The notes beneath the pieces are model-generated. The model did not search any database. It had not been told where the DNA came from and was given only the letters and a program-made list of their open reading frames with translations. Below are positions 11,101-19,765 of a stretch of DNA of 64,000 nucleotides, piece by piece. The position numbers and the translations under genes were made by a program. How positions within the stretch are numbered: position 1 is the first letter of the stretch; each line of letters begins with the position of its first letter. The DNA comes from Microbulbifer donghaiensis (GTDB taxonomy: Bacteria > Pseudomonadota > Gammaproteobacteria > Pseudomonadales > Cellvibrionaceae), in the NCBI RefSeq assembly GCF_900129095.1, contig NZ_FQVA01000003.1:334166-398165 (forward strand). Direction: 5' to 3'.

Positions 11101-12569
11101 GTGTCATCGCCCATCGAACCGACGGCTTCCTGACCGGCCTCGGCCATCGGCCGCACGACCCTGTCGCGCTCTTCGAGCGAGGAGCTGAACAACTTCTGGT
11201 AGACCTTGAACTGTTCATAGGAGAAGTTGTTGTCCACCGGTGCCGTCACCAGCGTGGAGCGAATGCGGCGCGCCTTGTCCTTCAGCCAGCGCTTATAGGG
11301 CTGGGAGCGCTTGAGCATATTGTCGATGTCGGCGGTGTGATGCAATTTGCCCTCGCGGGTATCCACCGACAGCATCTGACCCGGTCCCAGGCGCCCCTTG
11401 GCCACGACATCTTCGGGCGCGTAGTCGTACACGCCGATTTCCGAGGCGACGGTAATGACATCATCCTTGGTGATTACCCAGCGCGACGGACGCAGGCCGT
11501 TGCGGTCGAGCGTACAGACGGCATAACGGCCATCGGTCATCACCAAACCGGCGGGACCATCCCACGGCTCCATATGCATGGAAATATATTCATAGAAGGC
11601 GCGCAGATCGGCATCCATATCCTCGACGTTCTGCCAGGCCGGCGGTACCAGCATGCGCACGGCGCGGTGCAACTCCATGCCACCGGCAGTCAGCATTTCC
11701 AGCATATTGTCGAGGCTGGAGGAGTCCGAGCCCTCGCGATTTACCAGCGGCGCCAGTTCGGCCAATTCCGGAATCAGGTCGGTGGCAAATTTGCTCGTGC
11801 GCGCCACCGACCAGTTGCGGTTACCGGTGATAGTGTTGATCTCGCCGTTGTGGGCGAGCAGGCGAAACGGCTGCGCCAGTGGCCAGCGCGGCATGGTGTT
11901 GGTAGAGAAGCGCTGGTGGAACACGCAGATGGCGGTTTCCAGGCGCGGATCGGCCAGCTCCGGAAAAAATTTCGGCAGGTCGGAGGGGATCATCAGTCCT
12001 TTGTAGGACAACACGCTGGTGGAGAGACTGGCGATATAGACGTCCGCCCCCAGCTGCTGCTCAGCCCTGCGGCGGGCCACGAAAAGACGCGCATTGAACC
12101 TGGCCTCACCGAGCGGCTGCTCCGCATCGTTGACGAGGAGGTGTTCGAATCGCGGCAGCGACTCCCGCGCGATCGGGCCGAGGCACTCGGGATTGGTTGG
12201 CACCGCGCGCCAGCCGGCCACACGCAGCCCCTGGGCCTGCAGTTCGCGCTCGAGAACCTCGCGCGCAGACTGCGCTGCCGTCTCATCCAGCGGCAGCATG
12301 ATGGCGCCCACGGCATAGGCATCTGTCAGATCCACGCCGAGCAAGTCGCGGGCTTCGGCGCGCAGAAAGGCGTCAGGTTTCTGCAGCAGCAGGCCGCAAC
12401 CATCGCCGGTCTTACCGTCGGCGGCGATGCCGCCACGGTGCGTCATACAGGTCAGGGACTCAATGGCCGTCTGCACCAGCTTGTGGCTGGCCTCGCCTTT
12501 CAAGTGCGCGATCAGGCCAAATCCGCAGTTGTCCTTGAACTCATCCAACCGATACAGACCGCTACCCAT
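8121..12569 (-). CDS. gltB: Glutamate synthase (NADPH) large subunit
   Basis: The alpha subunit of GOGAT. The open frame runs from 12758, but the ATG at 12569 has GAGGA 7 nt upstream and gives [18 protein letters not shown], matching pseudomonad GltB. This gives 1482 residues. A 14-residue propeptide precedes Cys15, the N-terminal nucleophile that releases ammonia from glutamine. The central FMN-binding synthase domain follows, with the 3Fe-4S cysteines in [12 protein letters not shown], and a C-terminal beta-helix GXGXG domain. A 326-bp upstream region contains a promoter-like sequence and a terminator-like hairpin, suggesting leader control. Confidence 0.97.
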   Translation of the reverse strand: MGSGLYRLDEFKDNCGFGLIAHLKGEASHKLVQTAIESLTCMTHRGGIAADGKTGDGCGLLLQKPDAFLRAEARDLLGVDLTDAYAVGAIMLPLDETAAQSAREVLERELQAQGLRVAGWRAVPTNPECLGPIARESLPRFEHLLVNDAEQPLGEARFNARLFVARRRAEQQLGADVYIASLSTSVLSYKGLMIPSDLPKFFPELADPRLETAICVFHQRFSTNTMPRWPLAQPFRLLAHNGEINTITGNRNWSVARTSKFATDLIPELAELAPLVNREGSDSSSLDNMLEMLTAGGMELHRAVRMLVPPAWQNVEDMDADLRAFYEYISMHMEPWDGPAGLVMTDGRYAVCTLDRNGLRPSRWVITKDDVITVASEIGVYDYAPEDVVAKGRLGPGQMLSVDTREGKLHHTADIDNMLKRSQPYKRWLKDKARRIRSTLVTAPVDNNFSYEQFKVYQKLFSSSLEERDRVVRPMAEAGQEAVGSMGDDTPMAVLSRHNRSLFDYFRQQFAQVTNPPIDPLRETVVMSLETCLGREKSVFEETPEHADRVILSSPVLSHMKYTALLELDRPGFEAKIFDLNFDPAQLDLKSAIEKLCADVEASVRAGTVIVVLSDRNIREERLPIDALLATGAVHHHLVHAGLRCDSNVVVDTASARDAHQLACLIGVGATAVHPYFSYSIINHLIETGELLLDAAEAQKNYRNGIIKGLLKILSKMGISTVASYRGALLFELVGLAQPVVDLCFPGAPSRIEGAGFAELQRDMAARANLAWKPRKPVSPGGMHKFVYGQEYHTFNPDVVDTLRRAARTGDYSAWRDYSELVNRRPVATLRDLLDFKEGLEPIPLEEVESAENILRRFDSAAMSLGALSPEAHESLAQAMNRLGGRSNSGEGGEDPARFGTDKVSKIKQVASGRFGVTPHYLVNAEVLQIKIAQGAKPGEGGQLPGGKVNDLIARLRYSVPGVTLISPPPHHDIYSIEDLAQLIYDLKQINPDALVSVKLVSRPGVGTIAAGVAKAYADLITISGYDGGTAASPITSIRYAGSPWELGLAETHQTLRANDLRDKVRVQTDGGLKTGLDVVKAAILGAESFGFGTAPMVALGCKYLRICHLNNCATGVATQNKDLRDEHYIGTAEMAMNFFRFVAEETREWMARLGVRTIEELVGRVDLLRVLEGETDKHRKLDLSPLLHTDALLDSKPQTCQLPKNEPWDKGELAERMVAEILPAIEHLSGGDYSYRVTNCDRSIGARLSGEIAKRHGNQGMVDAPVKLHLTGVAGQSFGVWNAGGLEMYLEGDANDYVGKGMAGGKLVIRPPQNSAFASQDTSIIGNTCLYGATGGKLFAAGRAGERFAVRNSGAYTVVEGAGDHCCEYMTGGLVAVLGSTGYNFGAGMTGGFAYVLDLKRNFFDKCNHELIELRRISSESLEPYQSHLREVIEEYAAETGSEWGAELLDNFDDYLSKFWLVKPKAASLAGLLSDVRKRGE

Positions 12570-12678
12570 AGAATTCCTCATCGTTATCGTTTGGGGGGGA
12601 CCCGACACGAGCGCTCTTGCCGTGTTTTGGGGGAGGCCGGAGTCATCGCGATGCGCTGCACACTTCCGTACCCCAGAC

Positions 12679-12708
12679 AAAAAAAGCCCGCATGCGGGGC
12701 TTTTTTTT
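12679..12708. terminator. Bidirectional terminator-like hairpin upstream of gltB
   Basis: The stem GCCCGCA/TGCGGGGC has one bulged base and is flanked by seven A on one side and eight T on the other. It therefore looks like a rho-independent terminator on either strand. It may end the aroK-aroB transcript, but a promoter-like sequence lies between aroB and the hairpin, so it may also attenuate gltB. Confidence 0.8.
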
Positions 12709-12757
12709 GTTTTTCTTGGACTTGTTATGCCCCTCGAATTTTCCAAGGGGGCGGGCA

Positions 12758-12786
12758 ATACTACTTGTGACGCACTGCAATTGCAA
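12758..12786 (-). promoter_or_regulatory. Candidate gltB promoter
   Basis: On the minus strand TTGCAA (12781-12786) and TAGTAT (12758-12763) are separated by exactly 17 bp. Each has four matches to its consensus box. A start near 12751 would place the terminator-like hairpin inside a leader of about 180 nt. Confidence 0.4.
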
Positions 12787-12895
12787 GATTTGACAGATAT
12801 ATCGTCTGCCTACCCGGCAAAAAACCGACTTATCTTCTTGCGGCGAACGTTTTTGTTAATTGATCCTCCGTTTGCTTAGATTGTGATGCAGCGCA

Positions 12896-13981
12896 TCACA
12901 CGGCACCGCAGTGTCTCAGTGCCTGCTCGATCAGTGCCTTTGGCGTATCGTCGACGACCTGCGCGTCTCCCAGCGCTCTCAGCAAGACCAGCCTCAGGCG
13001 GCCATCCACTATTTTCTTGTCAACGGCCATCGCGTCAAGAAACTCTCCTGTCAACATGCCCGCAGGCGCTGCCTGTGGCAATCGCGCCGCCTCCAGCAAC
13101 ACGCGGATACGATCTATCAGCCCGGCATCGATAGCGCCACGCAACCGCGAGAGTTCTGCCGCCATGACCATCCCGGCAGCAACCGCCTCGCCGTGCAGCC
13201 AAGCGCCGTATCCCTGTACGGCTTCGATTGCATGGCCGAAAGTGTGGCCGAAATTCAGTATGGCCCGCCGCCCGGACTCCCGTTCATCCTCTGCCACGAC
13301 GGCGGCCTTGTCGCGACAGCTGCGATCGACCGCATAGGCGAGGGCCTGCGGATCGCGCGCCATGAGTCTTGAGATATTGCCCTCCAGCCAACAAAAGAAT
13401 GTCTCGTCGCAAATTAGGCCGTACTTGATCACCTCTGCGACTCCCGCCGAAAACTCGCGTTCCGGCAGTGTTGTCAGCGTAGCCATATCGGCCAGGACGA
13501 CACGCGGCTGGTAGAAGGCGCCAATCATATTTTTGCCAAGGGGGTGATTGACGCCGGTTTTGCCGCCGACAGAAGAATCGACCTGGGCAAGCAAAGTTGT
13601 CGGTATCTGCACAAAGTCGACACCCCGCTGGTAGCAGGCCGCGGCAAAACCGGTCATATCGCCGACCACGCCGCCGCCGAGGGCAATCAGCGTGGTGCTG
13701 CGGTTGTGGCGACGCTCGAGCAGGAGGTCAAAGATGCGATTGACGGTGTCGAGTGTCTTGAAGGCTTCGCCATCCGGAAGCTCGATGGTGTCAACCTTGT
13801 CGAAATCCGCCAACGCTGCGAGCAGCTGCGGCAGATACAGGGGCGCAACCGTTTCGTTGGTCACCACACAGACCTGGCGGCCGCGGATATAGGGAAGGAG
13901 ATTCTGCGGATCGCCCAGAAGTTGCGACCCGATGACGATGGGATAGCTGCGCTCCCCCAATTCCACATTCAGGCAGTGCAC
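12896..13981 (-). CDS. aroB: 3-dehydroquinate synthase
   Basis: The second shikimate-pathway enzyme, converting DAHP to 3-dehydroquinate with NAD and a divalent metal. The longest frame starts at a TTG at 14002, but AAGGAGG lies 5 nt before a GTG at 13981. That gives [15 protein letters not shown], which matches homologues, for 361 residues. Visible motifs are the NAD-binding [11 protein letters not shown], the [11 protein letters not shown] segment and the metal-binding histidines in GHTFGHAIE. It is downstream of aroK with a 96-bp gap, as in most gammaproteobacteria. Confidence 0.97.
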   Translation of the reverse strand: MHCLNVELGERSYPIVIGSQLLGDPQNLLPYIRGRQVCVVTNETVAPLYLPQLLAALADFDKVDTIELPDGEAFKTLDTVNRIFDLLLERRHNRSTTLIALGGGVVGDMTGFAAACYQRGVDFVQIPTTLLAQVDSSVGGKTGVNHPLGKNMIGAFYQPRVVLADMATLTTLPEREFSAGVAEVIKYGLICDETFFCWLEGNISRLMARDPQALAYAVDRSCRDKAAVVAEDERESGRRAILNFGHTFGHAIEAVQGYGAWLHGEAVAAGMVMAAELSRLRGAIDAGLIDRIRVLLEAARLPQAAPAGMLTGEFLDAMAVDKKIVDGRLRLVLLRALGDAQVVDDTPKALIEQALRHCGAV

Positions 13982-14077
13982 GACGCCCTCCTTGCTGGCC
14001 AAACTTGAACTTCAATTGCGCGCATCGATATAACCGACACGAACCGAAGCGCACTTTAGCACACAGTCGCAGGACGG

Positions 14078-14605
14078 CTATTGAGTGGCGGGGTCCCGAG
14101 ACAGGCGTTCGACGACCATCTGTGCAGCCTGCTTGGGGGTACAGTGGTCGGTATCGCAGATAATATCCGCGACTTCGCGATAAAGCGGATCGCGCTGCTC
14201 CAGCAGCTCGATGATGCGCGCCCCCGGGTCCGCCACATTCAGCAGCGGGCGATTGCTGTTTTTCGAGGTGCGCTCAAGCAATTGATCGGCACTCGCCTGC
14301 AGATACACCACCAGACCATATTTCCGCAAGCGCTGGCGATTCTCTTCCAGAAGCACAATGCCACCACCGGTGGCAATCACCTGGGTCGGCCCAAGGCACA
14401 GATCCCGCAAGACTTCACTTTCGCGCCGGCGGAAGCCGGCTTCGCCTTCGACGTCAAAAATCCAGGGAATGTCGGCACCGGTGCGGTCTTCGAGGACCTT
14501 GTCGGAATCGGCAAAAGGCAGCTGTAACTGCGCCGCCAGCAACTTGCCGATGGTGGACTTGCCGGCCCCCATGGGGCCGACAAGGAAGATGGAGCGACTG
14601 ATCAC
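14078..14605 (-). CDS. aroK: Shikimate kinase
   Basis: Phosphorylates shikimate at the 3-hydroxyl using ATP. The 175 residues hold the P-loop GPMGAGKST (10-18), the shikimate-binding D34/R-type segment (DSDKVLEDRTG), FRRRESEVL and TGGGIVL. The start is GTG at 14605, overlapping the pilQ stop as GTGA. This implies translational coupling to the pilus operon, and the gene has no strong ribosome site of its own. The coupling of pilQ with aroK is conserved in Pseudomonas. Confidence 0.97.
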   Translation of the reverse strand: MISRSIFLVGPMGAGKSTIGKLLAAQLQLPFADSDKVLEDRTGADIPWIFDVEGEAGFRRRESEVLRDLCLGPTQVIATGGGIVLLEENRQRLRKYGLVVYLQASADQLLERTSKNSNRPLLNVADPGARIIELLEQRDPLYREVADIICDTDHCTPKQAAQMVVERLSRDPATQ

Positions 14606-16806
14606 TTACCGTAGTAGATCTCTTCATCCATGATGCGCGGGGTGATGAACATCAGCAACTCGCGCTTGTCGTCATTGCGAACGGTATTCTTGAACAGGTT
14701 GCCGATGTAGGGGATATCTCCAAGCAGCGGAATCTTGGTCTCACCCTCGATTACCTGACTCTCGAAAATGCCGCCCAACACGATGGTTTCACCGTTGCGC
14801 ACCAGCACCTTGGTTTGTAGCGCATTGATATTGATCGAGGGAATCTGGCTGCCGGTGGCCAGGTCGGTAAACAGTTCACCGACGCTGTTCTGCTCGATGT
14901 TCAACGCCATAATGATGTTGTTGTCCGGCGTGATCTGCGGAACAACATTCAGCTCCAGCACGGCCTCGCGGAAGGTCACCGAGGCTGCACCGGATGAGGT
15001 CGCTTCCAGATAAGGAATCTCCACACCGGACTGGATAGTAGCCTCCTGCTTGTCGCCGGTGACCACCTTGGGCTGGGAGACGATTTCCGCCTTGCCCACA
15101 TCCTCCAGCGCGGAGAGCTCGAGACCCAAGTACAGGTTATCTTTCAGGATGGCATAGGCGACGCTACCGGCCGGGTTGGCAACACCCAGGTCGACCAGCG
15201 GCGAATCGTGAAAACTGACCGGCGAAGACACGCTGGGTACAGAGCCATTGCCAATTACCGGGCCACCATCTTGGGTACCGGAGCCAATGCCGATCTTGTC
15301 GGGATCGATCTGATGGCTCTCGGTGTAATTCCAGCGAACACCCAGTTCCCGCGCAAAGTCGGTATTGGCATTGACGATACGGGCCTCGATCATCACCTGG
15401 CGAATTGGGATATCGATGGCCTCGATCAATTCGCGGAACTGGGCGATCTTCTCCTCGGTATCCGTCAGGATAATGGTATTGGTTCGCTCGTCGACAATGG
15501 CACTGCCCCGCGCAGACAGAATGCTGCGCTCGCTCTGATCTTCGCGGCCACCGGCAAAACTGCCCTGGCCGGCACCACCACCGCCCTGACGGCCGGAGAA
15601 CAGGGTGAACAGCTCACGCGCATCCGCATAGCGCACATGGATATATTCGGTGCGCAGCGGCGCCAGCTCTTCCAGCTGCCTGCGCGTCTCCAGCTCCTGG
15701 CGCTCGCGCTCGGCAATTTCAGCCGCCGGCGCCACCATGATCACATTGCCCTCCTGACGCTTATCGAGACCCTTCGCTTTCAGGATCAGCTCCAGCGCCT
15801 GGTCCCAGGGCACGCCGTCCAGGCGCAGGGTGATGCGGCCCTGCACGGTATCACTGGCGACGAGGTTCAGGTCGGTGAAGTCGGCAATCAGCTGCAGCAC
15901 CGAGCGCACTTCAATATCCTGGAAGTTCAGCGACAGTTTTTCACCGCTAAACTGGAACTCTTTTTGCTTTTCGCGCACTTCCGCAACCGACAGAGGTTTT
16001 ACGCTCAGCACATATTCGTTGTCCGCCTGATAGGCCAGATAGTCGTAGTCCGTTCCGGCTGGGTCCACGGAAATCACGGTGTTGCGGCCATCGTAATCGA
16101 CAGTAATCGCTTTCACCGGTGTGGCGAAGTCGGTGACATCCAGGCGCTGACGCAACGAGTCAGGCAGCTCGGCACCGAGGAAGGTCAGGAAGATCTTGCC
16201 CTTGGTGCGCTCGACATCGATATTTACCGCGGGATCGGTCAGGCTGACAATCACCTTGCCTTCGCCACCCTCGCCGCGACGGAAATCAACGTTGCTGACG
16301 GCGACGCTGCCGGCTGCGCGGAACTGCTTTTGCCCGCCCAGATTCAGACCCTTGTCATGGGTCGCTTTCGTCGGCGCTGCGGCTACGGAAGCGGTGGTCG
16401 CCGAATCGGCACCGATTTCCAGCACTACCTGATTGCCCTTGCGCTCACTGGTGTAGACCGGCAACTGATCCAGATTGACGATCAGGCGGGTGCGGTCCTC
16501 GCTGGACACGATAACCGCGCTGCGAGCACCGCCGATTCCCAGGGAATATTTCTTCTGGGGCAGGGCACTCTCGACGCCGGCAAAGTCCATCACGATTCGC
16601 GCCGGCTGCTCGATGGTGTAGCCAGTGGGCTCCGGAGGTACGTCACTGAAGGTCAGCCGCAGCTGTACGCGACTGCCCGGCAGCTCGGAGAACTGGATGT
16701 CATTCAGCTGATTGGCCTGTGCCAGCAATACCCCAGGCATCAATGCCAGACCCAGCAACAATACCCGCATGGGAGCCATTACTTTGGCGAGTTGCTTGTT
16801 GATCAT
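14602..16806 (-). CDS. pilQ: Type IV pilus secretin PilQ
   Basis: Forms the outer-membrane channel for the pilus. The 734 residues begin with a signal peptide (MRVLLLGLALMPGVLLAQA; the frame has about 11 residues before this Met). Tandem AMIN-type peptidoglycan-binding domains follow (about 35-260), then the STN/secretin short domain (SLNFQDIEVRSVLQLIADF, about 295), an N1-type domain and the C-terminal secretin barrel with VPQITPDNNIIMALNIEQN. It is the last pil gene of pilMNOPQ: its start overlaps the pilP stop and its stop overlaps aroK. Confidence 0.97.
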   Translation of the reverse strand: MINKQLAKVMAPMRVLLLGLALMPGVLLAQANQLNDIQFSELPGSRVQLRLTFSDVPPEPTGYTIEQPARIVMDFAGVESALPQKKYSLGIGGARSAVIVSSEDRTRLIVNLDQLPVYTSERKGNQVVLEIGADSATTASVAAAPTKATHDKGLNLGGQKQFRAAGSVAVSNVDFRRGEGGEGKVIVSLTDPAVNIDVERTKGKIFLTFLGAELPDSLRQRLDVTDFATPVKAITVDYDGRNTVISVDPAGTDYDYLAYQADNEYVLSVKPLSVAEVREKQKEFQFSGEKLSLNFQDIEVRSVLQLIADFTDLNLVASDTVQGRITLRLDGVPWDQALELILKAKGLDKRQEGNVIMVAPAAEIAERERQELETRRQLEELAPLRTEYIHVRYADARELFTLFSGRQGGGGAGQGSFAGGREDQSERSILSARGSAIVDERTNTIILTDTEEKIAQFRELIEAIDIPIRQVMIEARIVNANTDFARELGVRWNYTESHQIDPDKIGIGSGTQDGGPVIGNGSVPSVSSPVSFHDSPLVDLGVANPAGSVAYAILKDNLYLGLELSALEDVGKAEIVSQPKVVTGDKQEATIQSGVEIPYLEATSSGAASVTFREAVLELNVVPQITPDNNIIMALNIEQNSVGELFTDLATGSQIPSININALQTKVLVRNGETIVLGGIFESQVIEGETKIPLLGDIPYIGNLFKNTVRNDDKRELLMFITPRIMDEEIYYGK

Positions 16807-17336
16807 TATCGGTTGTCCTTCTCTTCCAAAGTCAGTGCCCGCGGCCGCTCGATCCAGCCACCGGTGCCATCCGGTACGATTTCCAAAACGTCGAGTTGTG
16901 CAGAGGTGGCATTCACCACCCGCCCATGATTCTTACCGACAAAATTGCCGATGGTGATTCGGTGAATACCGCCTTCGCCGTCGTCGATCAGCGCCCACAG
17001 CTGACCGCCTCGCGACAAAGTGCCGACCATGGCCAGCGCATCAAAATTGTACCCTTCCAGCAGTTCACGCTGGCGATTCAGGTCTGGAGCCACATCCAAG
17101 CGGCGGCCGACTATACGCTGATCGGATTCCAGTATCGGGCGAGAAAACGGGCTGCGCTTTGCCGCGGCGCTGTAGACATAAGGGCTATACGGCGTAAATG
17201 TCGGGATTGGTTCAATCTGCCCTTTGGGCTTATGTTTCACCGCGGCCATTTTCTGCCGCAGATCGCTATGACTGCCATCTATGCTGCAACCGGCCATAGC
17301 CACGAGCGCCGACAGAAGAGCTATGTACCTGATCAT
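16806..17336 (-). CDS. pilP: Type IV pilus lipoprotein PilP
   Basis: An inner-membrane lipoprotein that links the PilMNO complex to the secretin. The 176 residues begin with a lipoprotein signal ending in LVAMAGC (Cys16). The linker is extended and proline-containing. The C-terminal beta domain (about 85-175) carries the conserved HRITIGNFVGKNHGRV segment. Its stop overlaps the pilQ start, and its start overlaps the pilO stop. Confidence 0.96.
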   Translation of the reverse strand: MIRYIALLSALVAMAGCSIDGSHSDLRQKMAAVKHKPKGQIEPIPTFTPYSPYVYSAAAKRSPFSRPILESDQRIVGRRLDVAPDLNRQRELLEGYNFDALAMVGTLSRGGQLWALIDDGEGGIHRITIGNFVGKNHGRVVNATSAQLDVLEIVPDGTGGWIERPRALTLEEKDNR

Positions 17337-17950
17337 CCCTCTTCTCCCTGATCCTTGTAGCGGTACGTCTTGGCATTAATCACCATACTTAACAGCGCGC
17401 CATTCTTGCCACTATTAATATCGAAATCGTGCAGTGTCACGATACGCGGCATACCGGCAATACCGCTGACGAAGGCGCCGAACTCGTGGTAACCGCCTTC
17501 CACTTCAATTCGAATCGGCAGCTCCACATAGAACTCGCCAACCTGCTCATTTTCCAGGGCAACCTTTTGAATCGTGAGGCCGCTGCCGCGACCAAACTCA
17601 TCGATGTCTTCGAGTAGTCCGGGTACCTCGGTGTCCTTGGGCAACTGCTTCAAGAGCGCGCCGAAGGTTTCCTCCATTTCCGCCAGCTGTTCGCGGTAAG
17701 CGTCCAGGTTCGCGGCTTCAAAAGATTTTTTCTCGAAGGTTGTAAAGAGTTCCTTTTCTTTATTGGCGGCAAACTCCAACGTCTGATAGCGATCGCCGAT
17801 CAGGAAGTAATAACCACCGCCGACCAATACCGCAGCGATCACAATCAATAGCGCGATTCGGCCGGCAAGCGGCCAGACACCAACGCGCGAGAAATCGATA
17901 TCGTTGATATCGAGTTCATTCAATTTCTTGAGCGTATCCTCCAGAGCCAT
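17333..17950 (-). CDS. pilO: Type IV pilus inner-membrane protein PilO
   Basis: Part of the alignment complex, pairing with PilN in the periplasm. The 205 residues show one N-terminal membrane helix (about 27-49, GRIALLIVIAAVLVGGGYYF), a coiled coil (about 55-105) and a ferredoxin-like C-terminal domain. The start ATG has AAAGGAT upstream, overlapping the pilN stop region. Confidence 0.96.
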   Translation of the reverse strand: MALEDTLKKLNELDINDIDFSRVGVWPLAGRIALLIVIAAVLVGGGYYFLIGDRYQTLEFAANKEKELFTTFEKKSFEAANLDAYREQLAEMEETFGALLKQLPKDTEVPGLLEDIDEFGRGSGLTIQKVALENEQVGEFYVELPIRIEVEGGYHEFGAFVSGIAGMPRIVTLHDFDINSGKNGALLSMVINAKTYRYKDQGEEG

Positions 17951-17962
17951 GGTCAGGATCCT

Positions 17963-18541
17963 TTAATTAAGCGCGTCAGCTTGTTCTTCTTCATCTTTTT
18001 TGCGCCCGCTGACGTTTACAGTCAATTGGAAGGCGCTGGCCTGTTCGCCGAACTCCGGCTTGGCGGTAACTCCAGTAAGATTTGGAGATTCGTACCATTC
18101 GGATTGGTCCAGATTGCGCATAAACGAAGACACGCGATTGTTGGACTCCGCAACACCGGCCACTTCCACGGATTTACCGCGTCGCTTCAGACTGGTTAGC
18201 CAGAGCCCCTCTGGAGCCGACTGCACCATCTCATCGAAATAGCGCACAGTCAGCGGACGGTTGCCCTGCAGCTCCTGAATGACTCGCATGCGGTCGATCA
18301 GCTCCTGTCGACGCTTCTTCAGGTCCTTGATTTCCCGCACTTGCTTGTCGAGCGCCGCTATCTCTGTCTGCAGCAGCTGGTTGCGCTCATTCTGGTTGGC
18401 GATCTGACCGTCCACTGCCTTCATCCACAGGAATGTGGATATTGCGGCCGCGATCACCACCAATACGGCAACCTGCTGGAATTCTTTTTGCTTCTGCGCA
18501 CGGTACTCCTGGCGCCATGGCAAGAGGTTAATCTTGGCCAT
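17963..18541 (-). CDS. pilN: Type IV pilus inner-membrane protein PilN
   Basis: Partner of PilO; its short cytoplasmic N-terminus binds PilM. The frame extends to 18580, but the conserved INLLPWR motif indicates the start MAKINLLPWRQEYR at 18541, one base after the pilM stop and preceded by AAGGAG. The 192 residues comprise the PilM-binding tail, one membrane helix (about 22-42), a coiled coil and a periplasmic ferredoxin-like fold. Confidence 0.96.
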   Translation of the reverse strand: MAKINLLPWRQEYRAQKQKEFQQVAVLVVIAAAISTFLWMKAVDGQIANQNERNQLLQTEIAALDKQVREIKDLKKRRQELIDRMRVIQELQGNRPLTVRYFDEMVQSAPEGLWLTSLKRRGKSVEVAGVAESNNRVSSFMRNLDQSEWYESPNLTGVTAKPEFGEQASAFQLTVNVSGRKKDEEEQADALN

Positions 18542-18542
18542 A

Positions 18543-19640
<1,098 letters not shown>

Positions 19641-19718
19641 TTATGAGAGTTTGATGTTATAGCACTTTAAATTACAGCTGCAACCGGCAATTGCATAGGT
19701 ATCAGCGCACAATATTCG

Positions 19719-19724
19719 TATAAT
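19719..19724 (+). promoter_or_regulatory. -10 box TATAAT upstream of mrcA
   Basis: A perfect TATAAT lies 41 bp before the mrcA ATG, in the 146-bp divergent pilM/mrcA region. No good -35 is seen at 16-18 bp, so the promoter may need an activator. Nothing comparable is visible for pilM. Confidence 0.35.
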
Positions 19725-19765
19725 TATTCACCTGACCTTATAAAGACGTACACAGAAGCATTTCC

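Larger units (their letters stand above)
12570..12895. other. 326-bp aroB-gltB intergenic region
   Basis: No gene is supportable here, although Pseudomonas and E. coli carry damX (a SPOR-domain division protein) immediately after aroB. The region holds, in the direction of transcription (minus), a promoter-like sequence (12758-12786), an imperfect CCCCT/AGGGG hairpin (12730-12750), a terminator hairpin with T runs on both sides (12679-12708) and the gltB ribosome site. Confidence 0.7.
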
